This document shows positions 36,265 to 48,900 of a stretch of DNA of 64,000 nucleotides, one piece after another; position 1 is the stretch's first letter, and every line of letters starts with the position of its first letter. The position numbers were made by a program, and so were the translations under genes. The stretch comes from Dillenia suffruticosa (taxonomy: Eukaryota > Streptophyta > Magnoliopsida > Dilleniales > Dilleniaceae). The DNA lies in NCBI GenBank assembly GCA_033439265.1, contig JAVTVX010000019.1:15588039-15652038 (forward strand), read 5' to 3'. Under the pieces are notes generated by a model that had not been told where the DNA came from, did no database searches, and saw nothing but the letters and a program-made list of their open reading frames with translations.

Positions 36265-36704
36265 CTTTTCCAATGTATGTAACATTAGTCAGTATTGTGG
36301 TTTGAATATTTTCATCTATATAAATTTGTTGCCATCATCTAATATGCTTATCTGTTTGACCAATTTTTTTTTTCAACTCTATTTGGTTTATTCAGGATGA
36401 GATGAAGCACTGATATATTGAATATGCCAGGGGATACTTGTGAAAAATTTTACACTGAGAGAGAGATTTTAAGATAATATTTTGAGAGGATAGAAAATCT
36501 GATTTGATAATCTCCGCTTTTGCCGAGCAAAAAAAGAAATTTTAAAATAAATAAAAATTAAAAAAAAAAAGAAGTCATTCATGTAATGTCATTTACAAAA
36601 TCTTAGCTAAAGAAAACTTTTCTTGTCTACGGAGGAAGATTTAGTAGAGAATTACTTCAATTAATTAATAGAGTGTAGTGCAACTAAACTAAGTTGTTTG
36701 TTTG

Positions 36705-36917
36705 TTTTTTTTTTTTTGGAATGATGGTTAGGTTATCAATCCAGTTGAGAATTTTGTCTTGATTAATCTAAATCGATCGTTTGTAGGGTCCAATTGAGGG
36801 GACAGATCTCTCGATATTAATTTTTTCGTTTCCATAGAGGATCGAATTCCTAATCATGATTAAAAAATATTAATTCCCAAACCAATTAAGTGATCGTCAA
36901 ATCAAATGTTGATCAAT
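36705..36917 (-). mobile_element. SINE, family A, full copy with target duplication
   Basis: Flanked by 15-16 bp repeats, TAAGTTGTTTGTTTG (36690-36704) and TAAGTTGTTTTGTTTG (36918-36933). Read on the - strand it has a tRNA-like head with A-box-like TCACTTAATTGGTTTGG and B-box-like GAATTCGATCC, then a body with GAGAGATCTGTCCCCTCAAT and AGATTAATCAAGAC, and a poly-A tail. Related bodies are at 12.2 kb and 17.9 kb. Confidence 0.75.
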
Positions 36918-38619
36918 TAAGTTGTTTTGTTTGGGGGTACAAATGCAAATAATCAAAATACTGAAGTTTCACACACAATGTCGATGATTGATGGGCTGTT
37001 CACAAAAAGCGACCTGTATGTTTGAATAACAATTTCGTAAGGCTGACTTTTTAAAGTATAAGATTTAAAATCTTAGTTGTGCGAGACATGCATGACCTTT
37101 TCAGATTTTCAGATCCTAGAGTGGTTGATTCAACTGTTGCATTACAAAATCTCTCTCTCTCTCTCTCTCTCTCTCCCCCTCTCTCTCTCTTCAACTCTTT
37201 CTTTAAATTTTATCTGACTAATTTGATTCGAATATTATGAAATTTAATTTAGTAACAGATTATTCTGATATCTAATTTTCTATTTTTAAAACTTGAGTTC
37301 GACATCTTAATTGAGAAAATATAGTATAATATCACTAAACTCATGTAACGTTAATCATTATATATATATACATATGCAAATAGAAATTGTAGCAATTATT
37401 TTTTATAAATATTGATAAATCAAAAATGAAACAGATTAAGAAAATTTTACGAAAAACCAAAACTTTCATAATAACGATTATTAATAATTAGATTCTAAAT
37501 ATTATGAAGAAAAATATATTTCCCACAAGCTAAATTGGGATTTAAATGCTATATTTAAAATGTTTTTCACCCCTTTCAAATCAGCTAATAAAGAAATGCA
37601 TAAAATTTAAAATATATATATATACAAAGAGGGACAGGGAAGATGGATTTGGGGGGGAGGTTTTATTACAAAGTTGAGGTGTTGAAATTTAATTTAATTT
37701 AAATAAATTGAGAGCTCTGCAAGGCCTCTTTGACTCTCCCTCCTCATGTGACAATCTTGCTTCCAATAAATCTAATCCCTTATTATATTTCATAATCCTT
37801 AAACCTAAACAATTACCCTAACATTATAAGACATCATCATTTACCCTTTACTATTATCTCTGCAAAATTAATAATTTCAAAATTAAAAGAATCTAATACA
37901 AGCAATAGGCTGAGCTATCATTTTATAATAATACTGATAACTCGTTTCTATAAAACAATTTTGAATTCGAATAATTACGATTTATTTAGTAATTACATGA
38001 AAAGTTATTTTTATTATGTGGTTTTCACATATCTTGAAATAAATAAAAATAAAATAAAAATTCTTCTATCATAAAAGTTTAGGGTTCAAGACTTGTCTCT
38101 TTTCCCGAAAGAAAAATTAAAGTAGAAGGGACCATAGTTTTTGTAATTATCCTTAAGAGTAGATTCTCGAATTTTGAATTCAGAAGGGTTGACATTGTGA
38201 TATGAACTTAAGTTATACGTATAAAAGCTAAAATAGTCGTTTTAAATTCTTTTAGATTGAGTGATCAAGAATTGAATTTGAGTCCTAAAAATAACGAAAA
38301 ATGATTTAAAAAATTTAACTCTTAAAATGAAACTTACAGTACTTGAAACGAATTAATAAGACAAAATACGAATACCGATGGTGAAAATAAGAAAAAAAGC
38401 CAAAATAGTCGTAAATAAAAGTTTTTTTTTTTTCCATATCTTGGGCAATGGACATCCCATGGTGGATAAGACTTATACGAATTCAACAACTTTAATTTTT
38501 TTTTTTTATCCCTTGAAGAATTAAAATTTTCGCACCACTTTCCCATTCTTTTATCTTGCATGAGATGTTAGTTTAGTTCAACCAAAGCTCAAACTTTTGA
38601 ATTGCTATATATTATTAAC

Positions 38620-38623
<4 letters not shown>

Positions 38624-38685
<62 letters not shown>
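38624..38685. repeat. (GA)n microsatellite, 62 bp
   Basis: Pure GA dinucleotide tract in the spacer. Confidence 0.97.
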
Positions 38686-38688
<3 letters not shown>

Positions 38689-39118
38689 GAACCAATTAGA
38701 TGAATAAAAATAAAAGATGTGATGGTTTAAAGAGAGTCATTATCATTGTCCTCACCAAGCAATTCTTATTATATAAAGTGGTTCAGATGGCATATGATAT
38801 GCCTTCGGTTATGTCACATCCATGTGGAGCTATTTTAAAGTCAGACAATAATTCAATTTTTTAAATATAAAATTGTCTGACTGTTCCATCCGAAGAATAC
38901 GATATGGCCGTAGAATTTTTCACTAAATTTGCTGCCTCCCTTATCGAAAACTCAGTATTCTTCTCTTTCAATCCCACTTTTACTTATATATGCATGCATA
39001 TATATACATATATTTAAAAAATTATATGATAAAGATAATTAAAAGGATCTCAAGTTTGAGTCTCTGTATATACCAGAAAAAAAGTAACAAGTCAAGAGCC
39101 AATGATATAAACAATTTT

Positions 39119-39203
39119 TTTTTTTTTTTTTTTACAATGATTTGAATCTGAAATTTTCAGATTAAAAGAGGTGATTGTACCACTAACCTGTCCCCTTAGA
39201 AAC
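39119..39203 (-). mobile_element. Short tRNA-like SINE
   Basis: Poly-T then TTTGAATCTGAAATTTTCAG on the + strand; on the - strand GGTTAGTGGTACAATC and AGATTCAAATC resemble A and B boxes. ATAAACAATTTTT before it and ATAAATAAATTTTT after it may be a diverged target duplication. Confidence 0.5.
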
Positions 39204-39979
39204 ATAAATAAATTTTTATGTACGTATATAAAACTTGTCTTATTTCGATTAATCTAATATGAATAATTGTGAAATTCAATTTAAAAATCGATTTTTTTCT
39301 ATTCTCAAGATCTAAAGTTAATTTAGATTAAACAAGTTTAGTACCCTATTATTAAATCCTACAAATCGTTAATATAAAAGATCAAAAACCGATTGACATT
39401 TAATATTGGCCGAATGAGATGAAAAATTTGTTGTCATCCAATCCATGAACGAACCAACCGCCTTGCTTAGATAGGATAAGGGATCAGATCCAAATATAAA
39501 GGTGCGACGCACTCACCACTGGACCTACCCTGAAAAGGCTTATAAAAGGCACCAAATTGTATAATGTTGAAAAGTTTATATTAGAATTTCTTTTTCTTTA
39601 TTTTATTTTACAACACCAAAGGGATGTTTTGTTGGATGTTGTCATCCCTGTCGACTGGATTGGTCCTAATAGAAATACCAAACAATTTTCAGGAAAAGAA
39701 AATTAAGTTTATAAACTTTTTCCTCTCAACACCGATACCAAGTGTATCCAAAAATAAAATCGAAAATTTGTATTAAAGACAACTTACAAATGTTTGCACA
39801 AGTAATATACAAGTTCCTACGGTTTGGATATAAAATAAATACCTCCATAGACCAAGGTGGGAGGTGGGTTTGCTAACAGCTCATATAGGGCCCAAGTGAA
39901 AAACCCTCCCATGCAAAATTTACTTGGTGTCTTACCCCTACCTTGATGACGTATCACTCTTCTCCGTCTAAAATGAAAT

Positions 39980-42900
39980 CTATCTTCTCATCTGCGTGAA
40001 GAGCTCTGACGGGGGTCTTCCAGTCCCTCCCGCATTGCCACTGAATGCGGTGAAGCCGCCACCACCACCTTGCTGGTTGTTAAAAGCCCCAAATCCACCA
40101 CCTGCACAAATTTGGAAAGCAGATTTCATTTACCTATCTTTCTCAAGGTATAAATTTTGGAATATGTAAACTAACTCATAAGTTCGAAATATTTATGACC
40201 TAATTACTCTCTAGAATATTATATGTTTTGTTTCTTTGTTTTATGCCATATTCTTGTATCAGTTTTTTTTTTTTTTTTCCAAAAATTTGTCACATTTATT
40301 TCTGTGGTATCTGTATCTATACTCCAACAAAGCCCTCCACCTCCCCCCACCTCCCTTTTTCTGTTTAAAAACAAAGGACTCTTTCTACTTATGCAGCTTT
40401 AGGCCATTGCACTACAATCCCGCTCCCTCACCTAGAAGATGAACAAAAAGAAGAAAACGAAATGGTAAACCATAGAAAGTGTAAGAACCTGCAGCGGCAA
40501 ATCCACCAGAGGCAGCACCTGCAAAGCCGACAACACCAGAAGCCGAACCAGCAAATCCACCAGCTGAAGCCAAACTTGCAAATGCACCACCAGTAGAAGA
40601 AACATTAGTGAATCCACTGGCGGTAGATTGTGTTCCAGTAAAGCCACCACTACTAAAACTGCTTCCAGAAGAAAAACCAGCTCCTGGCAGTCCAAATCCA
40701 ATCTGTCTTGATTGTCCAAAAGAACCAAGAACTGATCCCAGAGCTTGCTGTGCTTGTCCAATTTGTGCTGGCTGGCCAAACCCACTGCTGGCTTGAGCTT
40801 GAGAGGTAGATCCAGAAGTAAAGCCACCTGAGAAACCCAAATTTACTTGCTGAGATGGTTGGGGAGATTGTGGAGGCTGGAAGCTGAAAGATGCAGGCCG
40901 AAATAGCTGCCCGGTAGGAACTGTCATGGTAAAAGAAGAACTAGCCGTATTTGCTGCATTAATATATGGACCACCAAAGGGATTTGACTTTGGAGCAGTT
41001 GTACTGGGGGCTGATCCAATTCCAAACCCACTAAGGCTTCCTAAGCCAAGGTCTGGTGTGCGATTTGTCTCGGGGGCTTCCTCCTCCATGCTGTCCTCCT
41101 GGGTAGGGGCTGGATCTGAACTGACAGCACTTCCAGTAAATGAGAGAGGGGTTGGCAACAGAACACCGGCAGCATGCTGCTGCTCTTGTTTGGTACTCAC
41201 AGTCATTTCAGATGCAACCATAGAGACGTTAAAACTGGGCTGGCTTCCAAATGACAATCCAGCTGAAACATTTGCAGTTGAAGGTTCAACTGCTTCCTGC
41301 TTTAGCATGATCCCAGAGGTGGCAGCACCAGGTTGTGCAGGTGGAGCTTGTGTGGTAGAAATTATTTGCGTCTCTAAGCTAGGCTCTGTATCATAATTCA
41401 CTGGTTTTGAAGTTATGGTAGGGGAGGACTGGGATACTACAGTACTGGGCGGCTTAAAAGAGAGGGAACCAGAAGAAATTGAGGATGAAGATGGCAATGT
41501 ACTGGTCTTGTTTACATCAGCAGTGGCTTTACTACTGTTTAAAAAATTCCCAAATGGTGTGGGAGCTAATGTAGCAATAGTTGGAGTAGGTACAGAAGAC
41601 AGGGTAGCAGATGTCAGTGGTGATGATATGTTTGAATGTGGTATTGAGAATGCTGGGGATGAAGACACCTCACCAGGCTGCATTTTGCTTGTTGCTGTCA
41701 GTGGTGGTGATGAATTAGAATGAGGTGCTGAGAAAGCAGGCGATGAGGATACCTTGTCACTAAGCCGGATATCGCTTGTTGCAGTATCGAGCTGTGTAAC
41801 TTTACTGGGGAGAGTTGGAGCAGACGGAAATGAAGATATAGTGGAGGGTACAGAATCATAAGCTCCCCCAAAACCAAAGGACAAGTTTTCAGTAGCTAGT
41901 GGCTTATGCTTCAGAGTGCTAGCTGTTGATTTCGCAGGAGAGGTTGCAACATTCACTTTGCCATGTGAACTTGGGGTCTCGGTATTAATCTTCATGAATG
42001 GCGGTGATTGTGTAAGCGTTCTCACAGGGGTCGACGGCACTAGATGTGGCTGTGTTTCAGACAGCAAGATAGTCTTTTCACCATTAATTGAAATTGATTT
42101 GTTCTCAGAAGCAGTTTCAGAAATGCTTGATCTCTTTGCATTCGCATCGGAAATTTCTCTTGTCCCAGTTTGACCAACATAAGATGATGGCTTGGATAAT
42201 GACTGTAATGAGAATGCTGAAACATTACCCCGTGGTTTTAATTCTATTGCGGGAGCTTTCAGTGGAACAGATGGTGACGTCCCAAACACATCATTAGGCT
42301 GTGTGATCAAAGAAGTTGATGCCTGAGAGGCCTGTTTTGTTGGTATATCTTGAATGCCTGAAAAATTAACACCACAAATGATTACCAACTAAGATTGAAC
42401 AAACTTACTGCTCATTTTGTTTATGCATTTACCACTTCCGTTCATTGTCAAGCATGCTTACCTTTGCTTTTCAATGAAAATGAGTTTGAAGGAGATAACA
42501 GATTCTTAGTTTGCGGAAACAATGATTCTTCCAATGTGCGAGTGCCGCTATGTTGCCTCCACGTCACTGAGGACGATTCATCAACTCTTGCCTTGTGGCT
42601 ATCTTCGAGAAGTATTCTCTTAACAACCATTTTTTGAGGCTCAAAACTAGCCCAACTCTACAAAAAAATCAATGTTTACAGAACATTTTTGATGTACTAA
42701 CATAATCTCAGCTTCATTGGGTAAATATGAAAGATAACCAAACAAGATCCATCAAATTTGGGGTCCATAAACTAAAATAGCTAATAATATGCTTAGGCAA
42801 CAATAGGGAAACCTGCACACAAATCTACATTGCAGAGGTAAGCAAAGAATGAGAGAGAGGGAAAAAGCGCAAAGCCCACAATGCCAGGTCATCAAGTGAC

Positions 42901-45900
42901 TTACTGAAAATTTTGCCTGAATTCCTTACATTATAAATGGGTGCCATTATACTGCATCCTCAACTTGTCTCTTCCATTGAATATATCACTCGGTATAACA
43001 CAAATCATTGATAGGTTTTAGTTATCTTATATGCCAGCTATACTTCCATCTTATCTCAATAAAATGCATAACAAAAGACAGTTCTTTTTTCCTTCTCCCT
43101 TTTTTGTAGTTTGCCTAAAAAAATATATATTGTTAAAATTAGATACCGCCATTATTACTTGACATCAGCATGCTTCAATAAATGTGGTGAGTCATGTCAC
43201 CTCATAGGATGTTTGACCATCTTTTCCATAACATCAACGCGGGACCCTTGCTTAATAAAGGGAGAAAAAATGTGGCCAGAATTGTAAACAAGAAAGGAAA
43301 ACTAACATAACAGAATAGCTCTCGAAAATCACTTTAAAGGTAAACCCTGTGGCCCAGCAAAAGGCTACAGTCACATGCACAAAAAATGCCAAAGCCCCTA
43401 AAACATTATGTCACAAATTACAGCCTAAGAAGCAAGACCACTTCAAAATCAGAGCCATATTGATATTCAAGACCAGAGCAGACATGACTCGTCTACATGG
43501 CTTTCATCTGAGACATCTTAAATACACAACATAGTATGCTGCATTTTTATTATTTCCAAAAAACACCAATCATTCCTTGAACAATTGACAGACAGACATT
43601 ATGCATAGTGACATACAAGAAGGATATTTTTTTTCCCTTTTTTGTAAACATATAAGTCTATTGTTCAAGAGGTATGATAATAGACACAGAATTTTATAGA
43701 GATTGTATATTTGCTAACTCTGAAATGTTTAAGAGGGGAAGTCATCATTCTTACAAGAATATTATAATTACCCACAGAAACAACATTTTTCCAGTTGCCT
43801 CTCCTATTCTATCAAAAGATGCTTTTGCTATTCCCCCCCCCAAAAAAAAAACACAAGAAGTTGGGGAATGTGACCTTTCAAGCATCTTCCTAAATTGCCA
43901 TCGATAAAAAAATTAAAAGTGCTCACAAGTTGATCAGCAGATCATAAAGTATAAATTGAATGTGCAAAAGATAATAAATGTACTGTTTTCCATGCTGCTT
44001 TAGTATTGATGATTAGAAAATTCAGATGTGTTGTCCCTGAACCATCTGCTGTGATGCCATGTTTTCTTGAATATGTTTTCTTTTCGTACTGATGGCTCAT
44101 ACTTAAAAACAAAAATAAGACAGAGAACAATATAAAGGAAAATTACCCTATCCAGTGAGTCTCTTCTCCTCCTCGTGGTTTCTGATTCATTGTTCTTGGT
44201 AACACTTGCTTGCTTTTTGTTGGAATGATCTTTAACAAGAGCGGAATAAGATAGAAATGGACGATTCTTGATTGATGGCGTGTCCCTAGATTTCCAAGCA
44301 TCTGGAGAATTGAAGGAAACACCATGATAAGGAATCCCAATAGTGTCAAACAGTTCCTTCTTTACATTTTGCTGTCTTGTAGGAGGCGACTTGATACTAA
44401 GCAGCGACATTTGGGTTGATAGACATTCAGAAAGTTGTTCTGCTGCTGCTAACTGTGAATTTATTGTATTTTGTAAACTATGCAATGACTGCATATGCCT
44501 GTAAATAAGAACCTTCAATCAGCTTGATTAAAAGAACTGCAGGCTGAGTTAAGCGTATTTTAACTCTAGTATCTGCATAAGCATAAAAACATAGCATAAC
44601 AATTCTTTAAAATGAAAATTGGATTCCAAAATGTTAACATATTAAAAGGTGGAGCAAAGATGTTGAGTAGCATCAATAAACGATTGCCAGTAAGTTAACG
44701 GGAAGTTCAAATATTAGTGATCCAGAGTACTTTTTTACCTAGAAGGTCCCAAGCTTTTTCTTGAAGCTCGTAGACTAACAGTTCCCTCATTCTCACCAAA
44801 CTTATTCATCTCAAGGGCATTAAAATGCCTTTCCAACTCAACTAGCTGTTTTGTCAAATTCTGAAAGAGGAAGAAAATTTAGCAATACACCAGACTTAAG
44901 TGGTTCGAGTAACAGAAAAATAATTCATAATTACCTGACTTATTTCAAATACATGCTCTCGCTTCAAAGCAAGTTCAGAGCTCAACTTTTGCTGGGCCCA
45001 GAGATCCCAATACTGCACATCAGATGCTTGTTTGACCATCCCATCTAAATATATCTTCCTTGCCAGAACTGTCAACCAGACAAATAATAATAGACACTGA
45101 TTAAGCATACATATAATTTAACTGAAAATGATTAAAATTTATAAGAAACATGACACATCTAAAGCAGTATCATCAAATTCTAAAGGAAGCTCTGCTCAAC
45201 ACAGAAATCAGTGAACAAAGGGACAAGGAACAGATAAATTTTGTATATCATCAAACAATCTGATTGCTAATTTTTTTACTTGCTTAAATTTTATTTTTTA
45301 AAAAAGGGGGAAAAAATACATCGGTTAGTGCAAGTTCAAGAAGCTCCCTGTGAAGCAAAAGAACTCAAAATGCAAATGGCATTCATGCACTTTTTGGCAG
45401 ATTCTGACAAGATGCATGTTACATCCTCGGACAGAATTTCTTAATTCTTACACTTCCCATATACTTGTAAGATGATAATGTACCCCATGAAATGAAAAAC
45501 ATTAAAAGCTGGATCCAAACAATATCTTCAATTTGATTGCTAATTTCCAACTTGCTGCAATAAAATGAAAAAATATATAATATATATATATATATATATC
45601 ACATCCTTCATAATTGTAAGTGCAAGTTCAAGAAGCTGTTCATGAAGCAAAAATACTTAAAAATGCAAATGGTATTCGACTTTTTGGCAGATGACCAGAT
45701 ACATGTTACACACTCCACACGGTAATCGAATTGAGATTCAAATCATGAATTTAAAAGCTCATATTCTGTGTCCAGAATCAAATCGAATTATGAACCAAAA
45801 GATTCAGTATTATTGTGCTTTTTGTCGACTGTTCATGTTCTTCATCATCAACGGCTACATCAATAACTCCATCCATATCTCCTTCCTCGAAGGCATTCCA

Positions 45901-48900
45901 TCCTACTACTCCAATGACCTCAACAGTCTGCACCAGTCCTTGATCTCCTTCGATTCCAATCTCAGATCTGAGACGAAGTCCACGATCTCCTTGTTCAACG
46001 GCGACGGTATACTCGATCAATGTCTTCTTCTTCAACCTCAATCTCAATCAATCAAATAATGCAATTGCATGATTCGGTACAATTCACATCAAATCATGTG
46101 AATCGTCAACAATTCTTAGCAATCTACAATTCAGATAATCAATCTGAATTGATAAGGCTATGGATCGAATCAAATCCAACGATTTGAAGCACAAATCTTG
46201 TTATTCCTATTACCATGACTCCACATATCATTTCTTAATTCTGATTTCTTTTTCAAATACAAGATACTTCACATATGCTTTTAGAACAATGTACTCTATG
46301 ACATGATAAACATTAAAAGCTGGATCCAATAAGCCAAGATGCAGTAATTGGAATAATATATACCCCTTTGTGTATATATTTCAATGTTTTCTAGAACAGA
46401 CTGGACAACAAACTGGAAAACAAAGTGAGGCACATGTCACTGTTTCAACCATGGATGAGACGGTGATATCATAATGACTTCGAAAAATTTATAAATAACA
46501 AAAAATAATAAATCATCATAATTATTGGGAAGAAAAGTAGTTTAATTATAATCACAAATTCAATTCACCTAATAATACAGTACAGATGTTGTCAATCCGT
46601 GTAATCCTTGGGAAAAAAAGATTTAAGGATATAAAAGCTGTAAACTACAAAATAATTATTGGCATATACTTTTCGAGATAATGAAATTTCTATCTATTTT
46701 TCAGTTCTTATATATTTCTAATTTCAAGGCCAAATATCAATGTTGTACAAGTGGATCAACTAGTTCTCCAAAAATACACCCACTTTTTCCTTTGCAATAA
46801 TCCAATTCTTTGAAGTTTTTAAGGGACAAAAATTTGTACCTATTGGCATTTGAACAGGCTAGTCCAGTCCGGTTAAAAAAGGGAGGAAGAAGAAGAAGAA
46901 GAAGAAGGATTCACCGTTGAAGCCATAAAAGACTGGGGGTAAAGGGTTTGATAGCACAATGATGGAGTATGACTTTATCACAGCTTCCTAACTCCAGAAC
47001 CTTATGAATATCAAGTTCTCTAGAAATTTTATGAGGGTGACTTCTTATCTAGGACAAATGGCCCTCCAATTTGCAGTAAATAATTTCTGCACAAGGAGGT
47101 CACTTTTTTACTTAGAGAAGGCCATGTTCCTCAGCAATCAATTCTGCATAGGAGCCTCTAAACATATGTCTATCAAACTTCAAAAGAACTTCAATGTGCC
47201 CACAAACATTTGATGAATCAGAAGGCAGTTTTTAGGCCAAAACTGAAGGTGTGGTTCTTGGTAATTTGGTGTATTCACTTCTCGTGTGTGAAAATGGCTT
47301 GGAGATTTCCTTTCGACCCCAATTCAATTTGGAACAAGGTAATGAAAATCAAATGATGTGTCAAAATGGATGGAATACCAAGGATAGTGCTGGATAACTC
47401 GTTTTACTCTCATGGAAGTTCATTTCTCAAAACTAACACGAAATTATTCCCCTTTTATGTTAATGAGCAGGAGATGGCTCCCACATTCAATTCCAGAAGG
47501 ACATTGGATTGGAGATTCCCTATTTTTTGTTGCTTTTCTGCACCATCAAACTGCTTTGCTTCATAATGCTTTTGTCAGTGCTTTCCATTCTTGGATGCAA
47601 ACAGTCTTATTGGAATTTTCATTTCTTTGGAAATCTTGAAAATAGAAAATTCCTAGATCTTCCCTCTTTGATCAGCTACTCTATGGATTTCATCCTCTTC
47701 CTTTGACACCATAAGGGAGAATCTGAAGTCTTAATAGATTAGGAATTGTCTTCCTTAATTTTTTTTTTTCATTGTCTTATTCAGTTTACAAATGCTTCCC
47801 TGCCCCCCAAATTCTGATAATCAAATTTTATTTGTACATATACTCCTTTTCAAAATAAAAGCATGTATCTGTTTCATATCTCATAATAGAACAAACATAA
47901 ATTATTTGTTGCAGTGGTGGAGACTTCTTATAGCCCTTTCCCACTACATCTATGTCATGTGCCATAAATTTATTGAAGTAGTCTCAACATGTCAATGATA
48001 ATTTGGTAACAGTACCTTGCACCGTCTTATCAAGAAGGCATTGGATCTTCCCAAGATGTTCGCTCATTAGACCCTACAAAGCAACAATTACTTTGAAACA
48101 TCAATAGCCAACTTAAACAGACAAGATGATTAGCAAGTTTCAGGGAATGCACAAGCACACTAAAAGAACAAAAATATCATTTGATTCGTCGATCCTCAAA
48201 AAAAGAAATAAGCAAAGTTCCGTCGTTGAGTGACAAATGGGAAATTTATGGAAAGTTACAATCCTCACCACGTAATAGTGCACCCACAGGTCTTCATCGA
48301 CGTTGTTTTTCGACCGGAAGACCGAGAGCTAACTATCGAGACAGAAAAGGAAAAGGCACAACTACATTGTCCATGTTTTAGCTACCTGGAGTCCACTATA
48401 AAAATTGCATTCCCACAGCATCACAATGCAGTGGGTAAGAGACTAGAAAGTGGATAGATCCTTACAAAACATAAGAAATTCAAATATATATATACATATA
48501 TATATATATATGACTCCACACATTTGAGGATGGTTCTTACAATAGTAGCCTCTAGTCTCAGATTATTGTTGCAACAAAAAAAGTTTCAGAATAATAGAAT
48601 GGCAGGACAATGCCTTCATTCAAGGGCATAATACTAGTAGAAATTGGCTAGCCCACTGGCAACACAGTAGCAATTCCCCCCCTCCCGCGCATCACAAACA
48701 AACATTCAAAAGCAAAGGGCCAAGTGTAAAAATCATTCCCAAAACATCTCAATAAGGCAATTATCTCTTTTGGAGTGACAGTTGATGTATATATAAGCTG
48801 ACTTGCTTCCTAAGAGCAGATAATGACAGGGGATTGAGATAGGGTTGAACTTCTATGAGAAGGATGGAGCAAATTCTTATCAAGGTAACATGCAATAGGC

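Larger units (their letters stand above)
35316..39979. other. Gene-poor spacer between U-box copy B and NUP214
   Basis: AT-rich, with an AT microsatellite at about 36230-36262, two SINEs (separate entries), a CT tract at about 37151-37190 and a GA tract at 38624-38685. Two further stretches, about 37200-37340 and 39225-39310, share GATTYGAATATTATGAAATT-like blocks and TTGAGTTCGAC-like B boxes and may be decayed SINEs. No gene was recognised. The right end should contain the NUP214 3' UTR. Confidence 0.5.
45069..48015 (-). other. NUP214 intron of 2.9 kb
   Basis: Contains a diverged local duplication (about 45257-46330), an open + strand stretch at about 45820-46030 with unusual coding-like composition, and an L1 fragment at about 47250-47720. 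Confidence 0.6.

Noticed and set aside
40926-42173. + strand open frames opposite the NUP214 FG exon
   Set aside because: Shadows of the 1.9 kb exon on the other strand, which matches NUP214 and is in phase with its neighbours.
48181-48457. + strand open frames in a NUP214 intron
   Set aside because: Short, in two overlapping frames, and with no family resemblance; next to a NUP214 exon on the other strand.
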